Source of the DNA: Mesostigma viride
Taxonomy: Eukaryota > Streptophyta > Mesostigmatophyceae > Mesostigmatales > Mesostigmataceae
DNA length: 64,000 nt
Direction: 5' to 3'
Assembly: GCA_009746045.1 (NCBI GenBank)
Contig: RPFO01002168.1
Span: forward strand, 18,492 to 82,491
Below, in pieces: positions 54,494 to 64,000 of this stretch (within the stretch, counting starts at the first letter, position 1; each line of letters begins with the position of its first letter). Under the pieces are notes generated by a model. The model did not search any database. It worked only from the letters and a program-made list of their open reading frames with translations, and was not told the origin of the DNA. The position numbers and the translations under genes were made by a program.

Positions 54494-56430
54494 CTATCCC
54501 CTACCCCGGGACCCAAGCCCATGGGCAGGGCTACTACTCCCGAGGAGCGGTGGGACGGGAGGCCGCCTCGCCCGACCACCCGCCCTCTTCCCCCCCTCCT
54601 CCTCTTCGTCAGCCCCCTCCTCGTCGTCGTACTCGTAGCCAGCCACTGCCTGCGTTTGGCCGGAAGAGGAGGACTGTCGCCGCGCCTCCATCTCGTTGAC
54701 CGCACGCAACACACCCTTGGTAGAGCTGGTCGCGGGTGGTCGCGGCTGCTGGTACTGCGTCGGGACCTGTCTGGCGTGCTGCAGGCGAGCCGCACGCTCA
54801 CCCGCGTTGCGGGGTCGGTCCCGAGGACCGGAGGAGTCGGGGCGGCTGCCGAAGGCCGGGCCGGAGAAACGAACACTGGGTGTCCCTTCTCCTGTCCCAC
54901 GACTGGCGTTCTTGCCCCGGAGCTTGGGGCAGTCGCGCTTGAGGTGCCCCACCTCGCTGCACATGAAGCAGCGCGCCTTGCTAGCGTCGATCGCGTTGAC
55001 GCCAGGTCAGTGTAGCCCTCGTCAGGGTCGTCGAGGTACTCGTCCTCCTCCTCGCCGGCGAAATCAGTGGAGTACATCTGTTCACCCGTCGCGGGGGAGC
55101 AGGTCTGAAGAAACGGCGCACTGAGGGGCACGCCCGCGAGCCACTACGTCGGCCACCTGTAGGAGATACCTCTGGATATTCAAGATGTCCCACTCTTCCC
55201 AAGGGACATCAGCATAGTGCTTGAATACCTCATCCTGCAGCTCAGGACAGAGTGCCTCGATGAACCTGCTCTTGTACTCGTACCAGGTCATGTCAGCCAG
55301 GTAGGCGGCGCTGGACTCGAACTTAGACAGAAACTCGCGATATGGGGTGGTCCCCTGGCGCAGCTTGCTGAAGGCCATCCGCTCGTGGAGTGTAGCATCT
55401 GGGGGCACCAGCTTGCGACGCACCGGTCCATCAGTTCCGCCAAGGTTTGCGGGTATGACTGGGACGCGATGCTCTCACAGTTCAAGATGCTTATCACCGA
55501 GGGGTCCATACAGGAGTTAATCACCAGATCAATCAGATCGCTGGTGGCCAGCTGCCAGTTGTGATGATTGCGCCAGATGGTATACTGCGTCGCCACATGC
55601 GTCCCCATTCCTCTACCTCGCGCGGTTTCATGTCCGCGTGCAGCTTGGGTACATTCTTGAAATTGGGCATCGGTGGGGCCTTTACTGCGGCGGTGACGGC
55701 CCACCGACGTCTACGTGGGGGATATCGCCGAAGTCGGGGGGCTGCGACCGGGGGAGAGAGCTGGATCTGGGCGGCGTACCATGAGTCCGCCGCACCTGGA
55801 CGGATGAGGGGTGTTCGTACCCCGGGTCATCCAAGGCCACCCTGCTGAAGCTGAAGTTGCCAGCAGGCGCAGGCGAGGGGACCGCGCTTTGGTCAAGCAC
55901 CCGTGGCGCTGCGGTTGAGGTGCCGGGCGCTGGACTGGCGTGTGAGTCTCCTCGTCTCTGGTGGTGACACTGCTCCTGGTCTCCCCTGGGCTGGTCCGTG
56001 GTCTATGAGTACCAACGGGCGGGCCCTGCGTGACAGTTCCCTCGTCCGCCTCGTTAGTCCCTTCCAGGTCATCGAACTCGCCATCTGCCCCTGGGCCTCC
56101 CCTTCCTCGTCCGAATACCATAGCGCCGTGGGTAACAGGGACGTGCTGCCGAAGGACACTCTGCGTCTGCCCCGGTGTGGGGGCCCGGTGGAGGTCCCTG
56201 GGGCCGCCCCCGACCTGCCCAAGGATGCGTTGGCCGCCCGGTGACTGGCTGCTGATGGCGGTAGTGCAGGGTATCTTCATTCTCGTCTCTCTGCTGCTCT
56301 GGATCAGGTGGTAGCCATTGTGGTCTCGTCTGGGGTTGTTGCTGCTGCATCCGGGGTTGCTGCTGTTGCCATTGCTGCTGTGGTGACCGTTGCTGCTGCT
56401 GATGCTGCTGCTGCTGTTGCTGCTGCTGCG

Positions 56431-56476
<46 letters not shown>

Positions 56477-56647
56477 TTGCTGTTGCTGCTGCTGTTGCTG
56501 CTGTTGCTGCTGCTGCGAGTACTCTTGGAGCCTCTCTCGGTCGTTCCTGTCATCTCCCTGCCTTGTTAAGGCGTCTATTGTCCCCATCCGCTGGGAACCT
56601 AGGGTTCTGATCTCTGGATCGTGGGAGCCTTCCGCAGGTCTCTCCAT
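54494..56647 (-). pseudogene. Gag polyprotein, Gypsy copy B
   Basis: Start at 56647 (MERPAEGSHD). The polyglutamine frame runs directly into QWLPPDPEQQRDENEDTLHY, which identifies the original Gag frame. The Gag core is found in 55423-55082: MAFSKLRQGTTPYREFLSKF and EALCPELQDEVFKHYADVPW. The CCHC knuckle CSEVGHLKRDC is in 54964-54494. Several frame breaks are present. Copy B lacks part of the second half of the polyGln tract seen in copy A. Confidence 0.88.
56385..56515. repeat. CTG/CAG repeat in Gag of copy B
   Basis: About 130 bases of CTG/TTG triplets on the plus strand, CAG/CAA polyglutamine on the coding strand. TTG (CAA) interruptions are more frequent than in copy A. Confidence 0.93.
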
Positions 56648-57097
56648 GACCTCACCTGTATCTGTCCCTGCTTGGACGTGCAGTGGTACCTCTATCCCTC
56701 TGTACCGTGCTCGTGGTTGTCTACCGGTTCTATCTCTGTATTCTCTAGATCTCGTTCTCTAGTCTCTTCCTCTGTATCTCTGGCGTTCCTTGTTTGGGAC
56801 CGTGTGGGCATGGTGCTCGTACCGGTACCTTACACTGCAGGCAACACCTCCCCAGGAAGGAAGAGAGAGAAAGAGAGAGAGCAACCACGTGCTATAGAGC
56901 TATAACTATAGAACCTAATACTACTCCCTAGTAATGGTCTCCTCTACTGCTTGCTAGGGCCAATGGTCAGCTGAGAGAAAGTCACTGTAACTGCTGTCCC
57001 CTCCCCCTGACTGCTGAGCGTGGGTGGCTTAGAGCATTCACGTGTGGTGTGCATCCCCTCAGGCAATGGCATGTGTTCCCTAACAAACCTATCTGCA

Positions 57098-57283
57098 TCA
57101 TGATGTTATCAAACCCTTTCCACTTAGCACTAGAGTCTTAGACACTATCTTGTCCTTGATGTGTTCTTCACATGCCTTCCAACTGTAAAATATGGCTGGT
57201 CTACCCTCGCCCCCATCATGGGCCACGGCATAGTAAGGAAATCCAGATTGACCACCCTTATTTATTCTGTTGCGTCTGGGCAT
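57098..57283 (-). pseudogene. Hybrid-binding-domain ORF, Gypsy copy B (frameshifted)
   Basis: The first 45 or so residues equal those of the ORF at 11373-11032 apart from a few substitutions (FPYYAVAHDGGEGRPAIFYS). A small deletion then shifts the frame and ends it early. The DNA beyond still aligns with copy A down to about 56950. Confidence 0.75.
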
Positions 57284-58034
57284 GTTACATCATAGGCTGG
57301 CAGAGGCTTGCAAGCAGGAGAGAAAGAGGGGATCCCAGGCTACCTCTAGGTGCAGTGACCTTTACCAACACAAACGAGGGAGAAGCACAGAGTCTAACAC
57401 AGCACACGCCCGAGCCTTCCGCAGGAACGGGCTATACGCACACACGGAGGTAAACACCGTCAACACAGTCGGCAACAGCCAGACGGTATCCACCCCCACG
57501 ACCCCTTGCAGGTCCAACAACGAATGGCCGTCTCCGCGACGTCCATGGGCACCAACAACATTTACAACCTATAGAGGGTACAACATATAACATAAACCCC
57601 CTACGCGTGCGGTCCCGGAGAGAAAGCGAGCTCGCCAGCTAGCCTTCAGCAGGCATAGCTTGTAAAGAAAGAATTCTAACTAGGGGACGTACCATCTTCG
57701 ATGACGTTAATCCCTCCTGAGCTGGCCGCCACCCGGTGTCGTTGAAGGCAAGCCCTGGCCGCCACTAGGTGTCGTTGAAAACAGGAGAGCTGAACGCTAT
57801 CGTTGCAGCACCTCACCACAGGACTATTGCTAGCCCCGCCGAGTATCCCAGACTGGCCGCTTGCTGCCTAGGTCGTCGTTGAATCCCTTTACGGGCTGGC
57901 CGCCGGCCTGACAGCAATCGTTGAATTCCGGAACCTCTACCTACGCCAAGCTTCGTCTTGGTATCCTAATTGGCTCACTAACCCTCTCCGCGAGAGTTAG
58001 CTAACCTTTCCAGCACATTTCCTCCGATAACCAG
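57284..58034 (-). other. 5' leader of Gypsy copy B
   Basis: Matches 11374-12123 of copy A. No coding sequence seen. The candidate primer site TGGTTATCGGAGG is at its LTR-proximal end. Confidence 0.6.
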
Positions 58035-58389
58035 TGTTACGTCCCTGCCCAGACACGCCTAGCCTGAGCTACGTAGCGAAAGACCCTTCTTGCCGGAATT
58101 AGGAATAATTCAAGATAGCCTAAAGTAGGTTGCGCTTCACGACGTGAGTCGTGAGATATCTGGCATCACGGCTTGATGCCAAGCTAATTAGTACACACTT
58201 ATATTGGCTAGCAATACCAATTACAAATGGATAATTGCCCCGGGCTCAATGTGTAGGCGTATTCGCACTTATCATTCATTAAACCAAGAGGACGAGACTC
58301 TCGTCCTCGGACCAATTTAACCTAGGTTGGTTGCGGCGCAGATACACGCCAATTTCCCTAGAACAATCCGAGTCACTCATTCCACGTAG
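58035..58389 (-). repeat. 5' LTR of Gypsy copy B, truncated
   Basis: Matches 47039-47394 almost exactly, then stops after CCACGTAGG, where the (AATTA)n tail of a LINE begins. Its near identity to the 3' LTR points to a fairly recent insertion. Confidence 0.92.
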
Positions 58390-60800
58390 GATTAAAAAAA
58401 ATTAAATTAAATTATAACATGTCTCCGTTGGGAGATCATGTAGCACATATTCCAGGTTGGATGGGTGGTGTGGAGGAAGCCGCGTAATCGAACTAACCTA
58501 ACTCTAAGCTATATCTAGTCTAAAGCCTATCTACGCTACTCATCAAAACGGCTCCTCCGTTTGGGGGGAGGCGGCTTGCCCACAGGGGCTGGCGTGTGCG
58601 CCTTGACAATCTTCTTCCACCGCGTCTTGTCCTGCATGGCAGTCCAAAGACGGGAGAGAGAGTGGATGCGGTACTCAAACTGGGCTGGGACCACTAGGTC
58701 GTCCAGCAACATCTGGGTATAGGTCATGGCATGTTTCCCTACCTTTTTAGGAAGGTTCTTGGGGCCAGGCCAGGTCAAAATGTGCCGCCCCGGTTGGCCG
58801 AGCCGCTGGGGACCGGCCAGACCAAGGCGGTGTCGACCTGGCTGGTGCGAGCAAGATGTCCTACAAATGCTATCCTACGCTGTCTAATCTCGTCCGAAAT
58901 ACGCGGCATACCGTGATACAAAGACTCTAAGGACCTACGCTGAGAAAACCCGACATTCAGGACCTGTCGGAGCATCCGGGTTACCGTGCCGTCTAGCTTG
59001 GCTGCCAGTGTTGCCGTGAGTGTCCACGCCTCGGCGCCATACGTGAGCACCGTGAGGACGAGGACCTTGAAGAGCATGCGCTTGCGGTGCTCGTCCAGGC
59101 CCTTGGAGCGCCAGTAGGTGTTGAGCGAACGGAGCTTGGCCCAGGAAAGGCCGATGCGGGTGTCCACATCGTCGGCAGTGTCCGGAAGCCAACTCCCCAA
59201 CAGCTTGAAGCGGTCGCGGAGTGGGACCTCCGTCCCGTCTAGCAGGCGCGGCAGCGGTGGGCGACTGGAGGCCCCAATCACCATCGCCTCAGTTTTGACA
59301 CTAATCTCCAACCCCACCGCCCTCGCCTCCAGGCCCAGACAGTCCAGCCAGGTCTGAATGTGCTCGGGGCGCGCGATGAGGGTGGTGTCGTCCGCATAAA
59401 TCAGGTCAGCCAGGCGGTAACCCGTGCTAACCCCGCCGTGCCCACGCTCGTTAAGGATGTCCAAGCCTGGCTCGAACCCCTTAAGAGCAGTAAAGCGCGC
59501 ACGCGCCTGGCGCATGACGTGGTCCACGACAATAATGAACAGGTATGGAGAGTCAGGACACAACCTTGCCACACCCCGTGGTGAAGGGGGAATGGTGGGG
59601 TGGTGCCTTCCGCAGTCCGCACTACTGCCTGTGAGCCCTCATACAGTCGGCGAATGGCAGCAATAAACGCTGGTGGCACGCGGTCCAGAGCTAGGATGGC
59701 CCAAAGAGCCTCCCAGAGGACCGTGTCAAAGGCCTTGATATAGTCAACAAAAATGAGGACCAGCGGCAAACTGTCAGGGGGAAGGCGACGCACCTCCTCC
59801 ATCAGCCGGCGCGCGACAAACACAGCCATGACAGTGTTACGACCACTACGGAAACCCATCTGAGACTCACCCAGGTGTGGGTCCAGCGCGGCGCGGAGCC
59901 TGTGCAGCATCATGCGCATGAAGACCTTCAGCGCGGCGCTCTGGAGGCAGACACCCCGGTAGTTACCGGGGTCAGCAGCAGAGCCCTTCTTGTACAGCAT
60001 GACGCGGATGGCCGTCTGCCACTCAGCAGGCGGAGGCTCGTCAGAGAGCAGGACACGGTTGCAGAACGCCAGCAGAAGATCCCTAACCGCCAGATCAGGG
60101 GTCTTCAGCAGCTCAGCAGAAAGGTGGTCGGCACCGACCGCCGCATCGTACCGCAGGCGAGCAAGGGCGCCGTCCAATTCCTCCAAAGTGAAGGGGTGGA
60201 CGACGTCGTTGGTGGCAAGGCAGCCCTCCTTCAAGGCGGGGACTTGGTAGTCCGCGGCCGAGGAGGGGGCGCTGGCGGCGGCGGGGGTCCGGCGACCCCG
60301 AGGCGGGCGGCCGTCTCGGGGTGAAGCGGCGGGGGGGGCGCGAGCCCCACCGGTCAAGGAAACATTGTGGGCCAACCAGCGGTCAAGGCTTACCGGCGCC
60401 GTGCCGTCCCCGTGTGCTCCACCGGGGTGCGCTGCCGCCGGCCGCCGAGCCGGTCGAGGTGGTACCACATGTCCTTGCCCTGGTTGCGAGCCTGGCAGGC
60501 CTTGGCATCCGCGATGCACTGGGCCGCCTCCGCGTCCTGAGCGTGCTCGTAGGCCTCCACAAGGGCGGCCTTGAGCAATGGTTTCTGCAGCGGGTCCCGG
60601 TTACGCTTGAGGCGGTGCCGGGCGGCCAAGACCTTGGGGTCCTGGCGGTAGAGCGGGCCGGGGCGGCGGCGGGGCATGACCGGCAGGTGCCGGGCCGCCA
60701 GCAGCGGGGCACGGGCCGCAAAGCCCGCAAAAATGGCTGCGTTGGGGCACCATTGTCCAGCTCGTCGACGTCCGCCCGGGCGTCCAGTGCCGACATAACA
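58390..60800 (-). mobile_element. 5'-truncated LINE with ORF2 and (AATTA)n tail
   Basis: Minus-strand non-LTR retrotransposon. The 3' end is the AATTAAATTAAATTATAA run at 58393-58418 followed inward by a short UTR with TCTCCGTTGGGAGATC. The 5' end at about 60800 lacks the endonuclease, as is common for LINE insertions. It replaced or deleted the end of the Gypsy copy B 5' LTR, or lies at a rearrangement junction. Confidence 0.85.
58536..60677 (-). pseudogene. LINE ORF2 reverse transcriptase (endonuclease missing)
   Basis: From the N-terminal side: a linker with LYRQDPKVLAARHRLKRNRD, RT with AIRVMLYKKGSAADPGNYRG, the ESQMGFRSGRNTVMAVF block, catalytic LIFVDYIKAFDTVLWEAL, and a GVWQGCVL block. 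A frameshift near 59530 follows, then LADLIYADDTTLIA (YADD). The C-terminal part has VLTYGAEAWTLT, LYHGMPRISDEIRQRRI and FVGHLART, and the protein ends in PPPPKRRSRFDE. The motifs are those of a non-LTR RT; I do not assign the clade firmly. At least three frame changes make it inactive. Confidence 0.87.
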
Positions 60801-60802
60801 GT

Positions 60803-61190
60803 TTGAATTAATTAATTATCTATACAGCACTCAGTGGCGTGCCTTCCACGGGCTTGCACACGCGGGCGCTTCCCCACAGGGGGGGCTCGTTGTCCTCTAC
60901 TATGACCTGGGCCCACTTGGCCTTGTCCATCATCTTCTTCTTCCAAATCACGGAGAGGCCTAGGCCCCCCATGTCCTCTACTAGCTGTTCTTTGAAGGTG
61001 TGGGCCTTGCGGCGTCGAACATTAGGGGGCCCGGCCCACGTCAGGAGGTGCCGGCCAGGCTGAGCTGGTCGCAGTCCTGGGGGGGGCCACGTGAGGTGTC
61101 TACCTGGTTGGTGCGAGCTAGGTGCCCTACGAGCTGCCACGAACAGTATAAAGGAGGGGGGACGTCACAGCAAAACTGCCCACTCCAAGT
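60803..61190 (-). mobile_element. Second LINE fragment, ORF2 C-terminus with tail
   Basis: AATTAATTAATTAT at 60807-60820 is the tail. 60820-61140 encodes a C-terminal part similar in layout to that of the neighbouring LINE (NQVDT, then LLTWAGPPNVRRRKAHTFKE and MMDKAKWAQVIVEDNEPPLW) but clearly diverged. It is another 5'-truncated copy. Confidence 0.7.
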
Positions 61191-61425
61191 TTGGTCCGAC
61201 GGGGCTCTTGCAGACGTGAAGCGAGCTCCGAAATTGCCCGGGCGCCAGAATTATTATTAGAAAGATGTGCACTCAACTTGCCTTTTTTGAGGACGGCGCG
61301 AAGAAAATATAACCGGAGTGCGCTCGGAAAACGCACCCGGCGCCTGGTTTTCAGGAAAGGTGCGCGCTCACTGTGAGATTAGGTATTGGTCCGGCGCTTT
61401 AGCTTACATGTCCCTTCACGAGCCA

Positions 61426-63070
61426 CGAGCCACGAGGTAGCCATGGCTGATGGCGGAGCTCATAACTTTCACGTTTGAGCACCGAATTTAGTCGTGAATA
61501 TCACAATCGCTTTGTCTTTCTAAGACGCACATGCTGATATAATTTTCCGACGCTATTACGCAATATACGATTAGCAAACGCTTATCAACGCAACGCAGCC
61601 TGACGGCTGCGCCCGGCAATGAAAATACGTCTGCAGCTCCGGCTGCAGCTCCGCCCTCAGGTCCGGCAGGCAGCGGTGACACTAGTCGCGCACTGGTGGT
61701 CGCCCAGCCCCCTCCCGGGCTTCCTGCCTCGCCTTCAGCCTCGCCTGAGCCCAAACGCAGCCGCCCAGCCGAACCTAGCTGGTCTGATGTCGACTTCGAC
61801 GTTGACGAGTTATTATCCACCTTCGACGTCAGCAGACCCGGCTATTTCGACAAGCCACCCCTCCGGATGTTGGAGCTCCTGTTCTATGGGTCGCACGCCT
61901 CCCTTCTTGACCTGTGCCAGCGCCTCCACGCCCATCATCGCCTCCGCAACGGCCTTGACGGCCGGTATTGCCGCCATGGAGTTGATGGCCGCGGACCTGA
62001 CCACCTACCTGGCTGGTCCCGCCAGCGCCTTCAGCTCGCCGCCCTCTTTTCCAAGCGCTCTGTCGACGACCTCTGGGCCCCCTCCCCCTTGACCGAATCC
62101 ACCTTCCTCCTCCACCTCCAAGAAGCTAGCCATCTCACAGCACGTGACGCCCTCGCTGCAGATGTGGCAGCTGTGGGTCGCACGCTGGCTGCTGAGCTAG
62201 CTCCCCACCATCCCCACCGGCACCGCCACCCTCCTCGATCGCCTCCAACCCATCCCCCCCCTCCGCCTCCACCGACTCCATCACCGCCCAGCTCCGCGAC
62301 ATCGACCAGCGTCTTAAGGACAACGCCATCGCTATCGAGGTCCTGCAGAACACCGCCGGCCTCACCGCCCAGGCGGTGAAGGACATTGCCGCCAAGCCAG
62401 CCCCTGCTGGCCTGGCCGGCGATGCTCCTCCCATCACGACCTGGGCGGACATGCTTAAGCAGCACACCACCTCCACCACCTCCGCCGTCGCAGCACAGCT
62501 CCAGCTAGCGGCAGACGCTTGACCTCCGCGAGGAGGCCGAGCTCGCCAAGCGCAGCCTTAACGTCATCGTCAAGAACCTCACCATGGAGGAAGGTGAGAA
62601 TTCCGAGAAGCTTGCGCGTGCGTTTGAGAGAGAAATCCTTCAGTTGGTCGCATGGGCCTTACTGGTGAGATCGAGCTGGCCGCCCACCGCCTTCCCCGCG
62701 CGCGGGGTAAGGCAGGGGCGCCCCCGCTCCTTCTCACCTTTAAGACCCCGGCGGACAAGATTTCTTTTCTCAGACGCCGCAAGCGGCTCGAGAAGACTCT
62801 TCACCCTTGACGACGACTTGACCCTGGCGCAGCAACAACGGCGACGGGAGCTATGGCCGACCTACCTCCAGCTCCGGCAGACCAAGGCGGGGCAGCCGGT
62901 GTACTGGAAGGGGCGGCCATCTACGTCGGCCACAAGCCCTGGCAGGCGACCCCCGCGGCCCCAGCGACTCCAGAAGCCCCAGCTTAGGGAATACAGCAGT
63001 AGTAGTGTAGAATAGATAGACCGTGGCCATGTACATGTACGCCTCCTACAGGCACTATACCAGCTAAGCC
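61426..63070 (+). mobile_element. LINE unit carrying only ORF1, copy 3
   Basis: Begins GAGCCACGAGGTAGCCATGG and runs parallel to 39190-40830 at high identity, ending near CAGGCACTATACCAGCTAAG. The LINE tail present at 41150-41200 in copy 1 is not seen, so this copy is 3'-truncated or ends earlier. No ORF2. Confidence 0.72.
61572..63015 (+). pseudogene. LINE ORF1 protein, copy 3, frameshifted
   Basis: The first codons match copy 1, but its ATG is changed (ATTAGC instead of ATGAGC). The frame 61696-62379 is the longest open version of the N-terminal half: ASPEPKRSRPAEPSWSDVDF and FYGSHASLLDLCQRLHAHH, then Pro/His-rich. The RRM and C-terminal parts lie in other frames to 63015: MEEGENSEKLARAFEREI, LDDDLTLAQQQRRRELWPTY. 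Small indels at about 62510, 62645 and 62800 break it relative to copy 1. Confidence 0.72.
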
Positions 63071-64000
63071 ACGCGCTTCACCTCAAAACCCTTGAAATTG
63101 ACATATGCTAATATCACTTGAAATTCATTTGCACAATGCTAAGTTATGATTGGGGGCACTAAATAACATCTCTAGTGAGTTGTCCATGCACTTCTTAGGG
63201 GTACTACCCCCATATATACGCCAATAATGCGCTATAAATAGCAAAAGACGCTAACTAGGGCTGGTTATGCCCCAGCCAATCCACAAAACAGTTTGACCCA
63301 AAAAGCACAAGCCACGTAGTAACGTCCTGGGACATCGCAAACAGCAACTTACATGGGGCATATGGACACCGCCGTTCAAAAAATAGCCCGTGGCGCCAAA
63401 AACGCGATTTTTTTCACTTAAAAAAATAAAACAATTCATAAACTTGTCAGATCAAGCCAAAAAGCACTATTAAATTTCGGCAAGGGCGTTCCAAGCCACG
63501 GTCCAAGTTTGAGGTAAATCGGACAACCTAGCTCAAGTTATTGCGTTTGGCTGATGCCACTCGCACGACCGCTAAAGAAGGTTTTTCTTTGTACAAGGCC
63601 ACTTAGGCATGATGTTTTCCATCCAAAAAGCCTGAAAGCATGCCCTACTCGATCACAAAACATAAGCAAACGCCTAGGCACCTCATCTGCCCTCACCTGC
63701 CCTCGGCATGGCCAACCTTGCCAGCGCAAGCATAGCAACACGATCGCTAGGCATACATGCCAAGAGAGCACACACTATACTCAACCCAAGCTTACCTTGT
63801 AAACTTCATGCCAAGAACTCAGCAAATCTATTACCAAAAGCACCTCTAACTCTTGCTCACTGATGACGACACATGCTCAAGGTCGGGGGTCACTGTGGCA
63901 CGCACTGATGGGTTTCCTAGACGACCACCTGACAAGGCGCTAAGGACCACTCAGTAACCAAGTATACACAATTACACTTTGCATGCCATCCAACATGCAT
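63071..64000. other. Region without recognisable genes
   Basis: AT-rich sequence with no convincing ORF or repeat. Short plus-strand and minus-strand frames here show no known motif. Confidence 0.5.

Larger units (their letters stand above)
47039..58389 (-). mobile_element. Ty3/Gypsy chromovirus, copy B, nearly full length
   Basis: Same family as copy A. On the minus strand: truncated 5' LTR (58035-58389), leader, hybrid-binding-domain ORF, Gag, protease, RT, RNase H, integrase with C-terminal module, extra ORF, polypurine tract, complete 3' LTR (47039-47623). Length is about 11.3 kb. Many single-base indels break the pol frame (between 50500 and 53900), so it is inactive. There are no large insertions, which makes it the reference for locating those in copy A. 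The missing part of the 5' LTR is not found elsewhere in the window; LINE sequence abuts it at 58390. Confidence 0.93.

Overview
The window is nuclear DNA of a eukaryote, most probably a flagellate green alga of the Chlamydomonadales (volvocine or Chlamydomonas-like). The evidence is a complete, intron-rich CFAP58 gene (an axonemal coiled-coil protein) with very GC-rich exons, a Penelope-like element with an N-terminal GIY-YIG nuclease of the kind described from green algae, a TGTAA-type poly(A) signal, and short GC-rich palindromes like those of chlamydomonadalean organelle DNA. The species cannot be named from sequence alone.

Layout. 1-12709: Ty3/Gypsy chromovirus copy A, minus strand, its 3' LTR lying before the window. 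It is broken by two later insertions (2664-4434 and 6842-7488) and by frameshifts. 12710-15800: degenerate ORFs, organelle-like palindromes and a GC-rich tandem array. 15816-18240: remnant of a Penelope-like element with permuted domains. 18818-29206: the CFAP58 gene, minus strand, 12 exons that I joined in phase to 880 codons. Its introns hold low-complexity arrays and repeated, decayed copies of exon 3' ends with their splice donors. 29642-34851: a 3.4-kb element with long inverted repeats around a TG/CG tract, then a TA-flanked mariner-like element with a LINE tail inside it. 37305-38498: an intronless short-chain dehydrogenase/reductase gene, plus strand. 39190-46900: LINE ORF1-only units and fragments, one split by a TTAA-flanked element. 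47039-58389: Gypsy copy B, nearly full length. 58390-63070: LINE ORF2 fragments and another ORF1-only unit. 63071-64000: nothing recognised.

Only two host genes are well supported, CFAP58 and the SDR. The rest is layered transposon sequence. Comparing copies A and B reveals the empty target sites of nested insertions. It also shows that the Gypsy family carries two unusual conserved ORFs: a small RNase H1-type hybrid-binding-domain (viroplasmin-like) protein before Gag, and a long uncharacterised ORF between Pol and the 3' LTR. The most unexpected pattern is in CFAP58, where at least 7 of 11 introns contain degenerate copies of the preceding exon end plus donor, as if introns grow by repeated duplication of the 5' splice junction.
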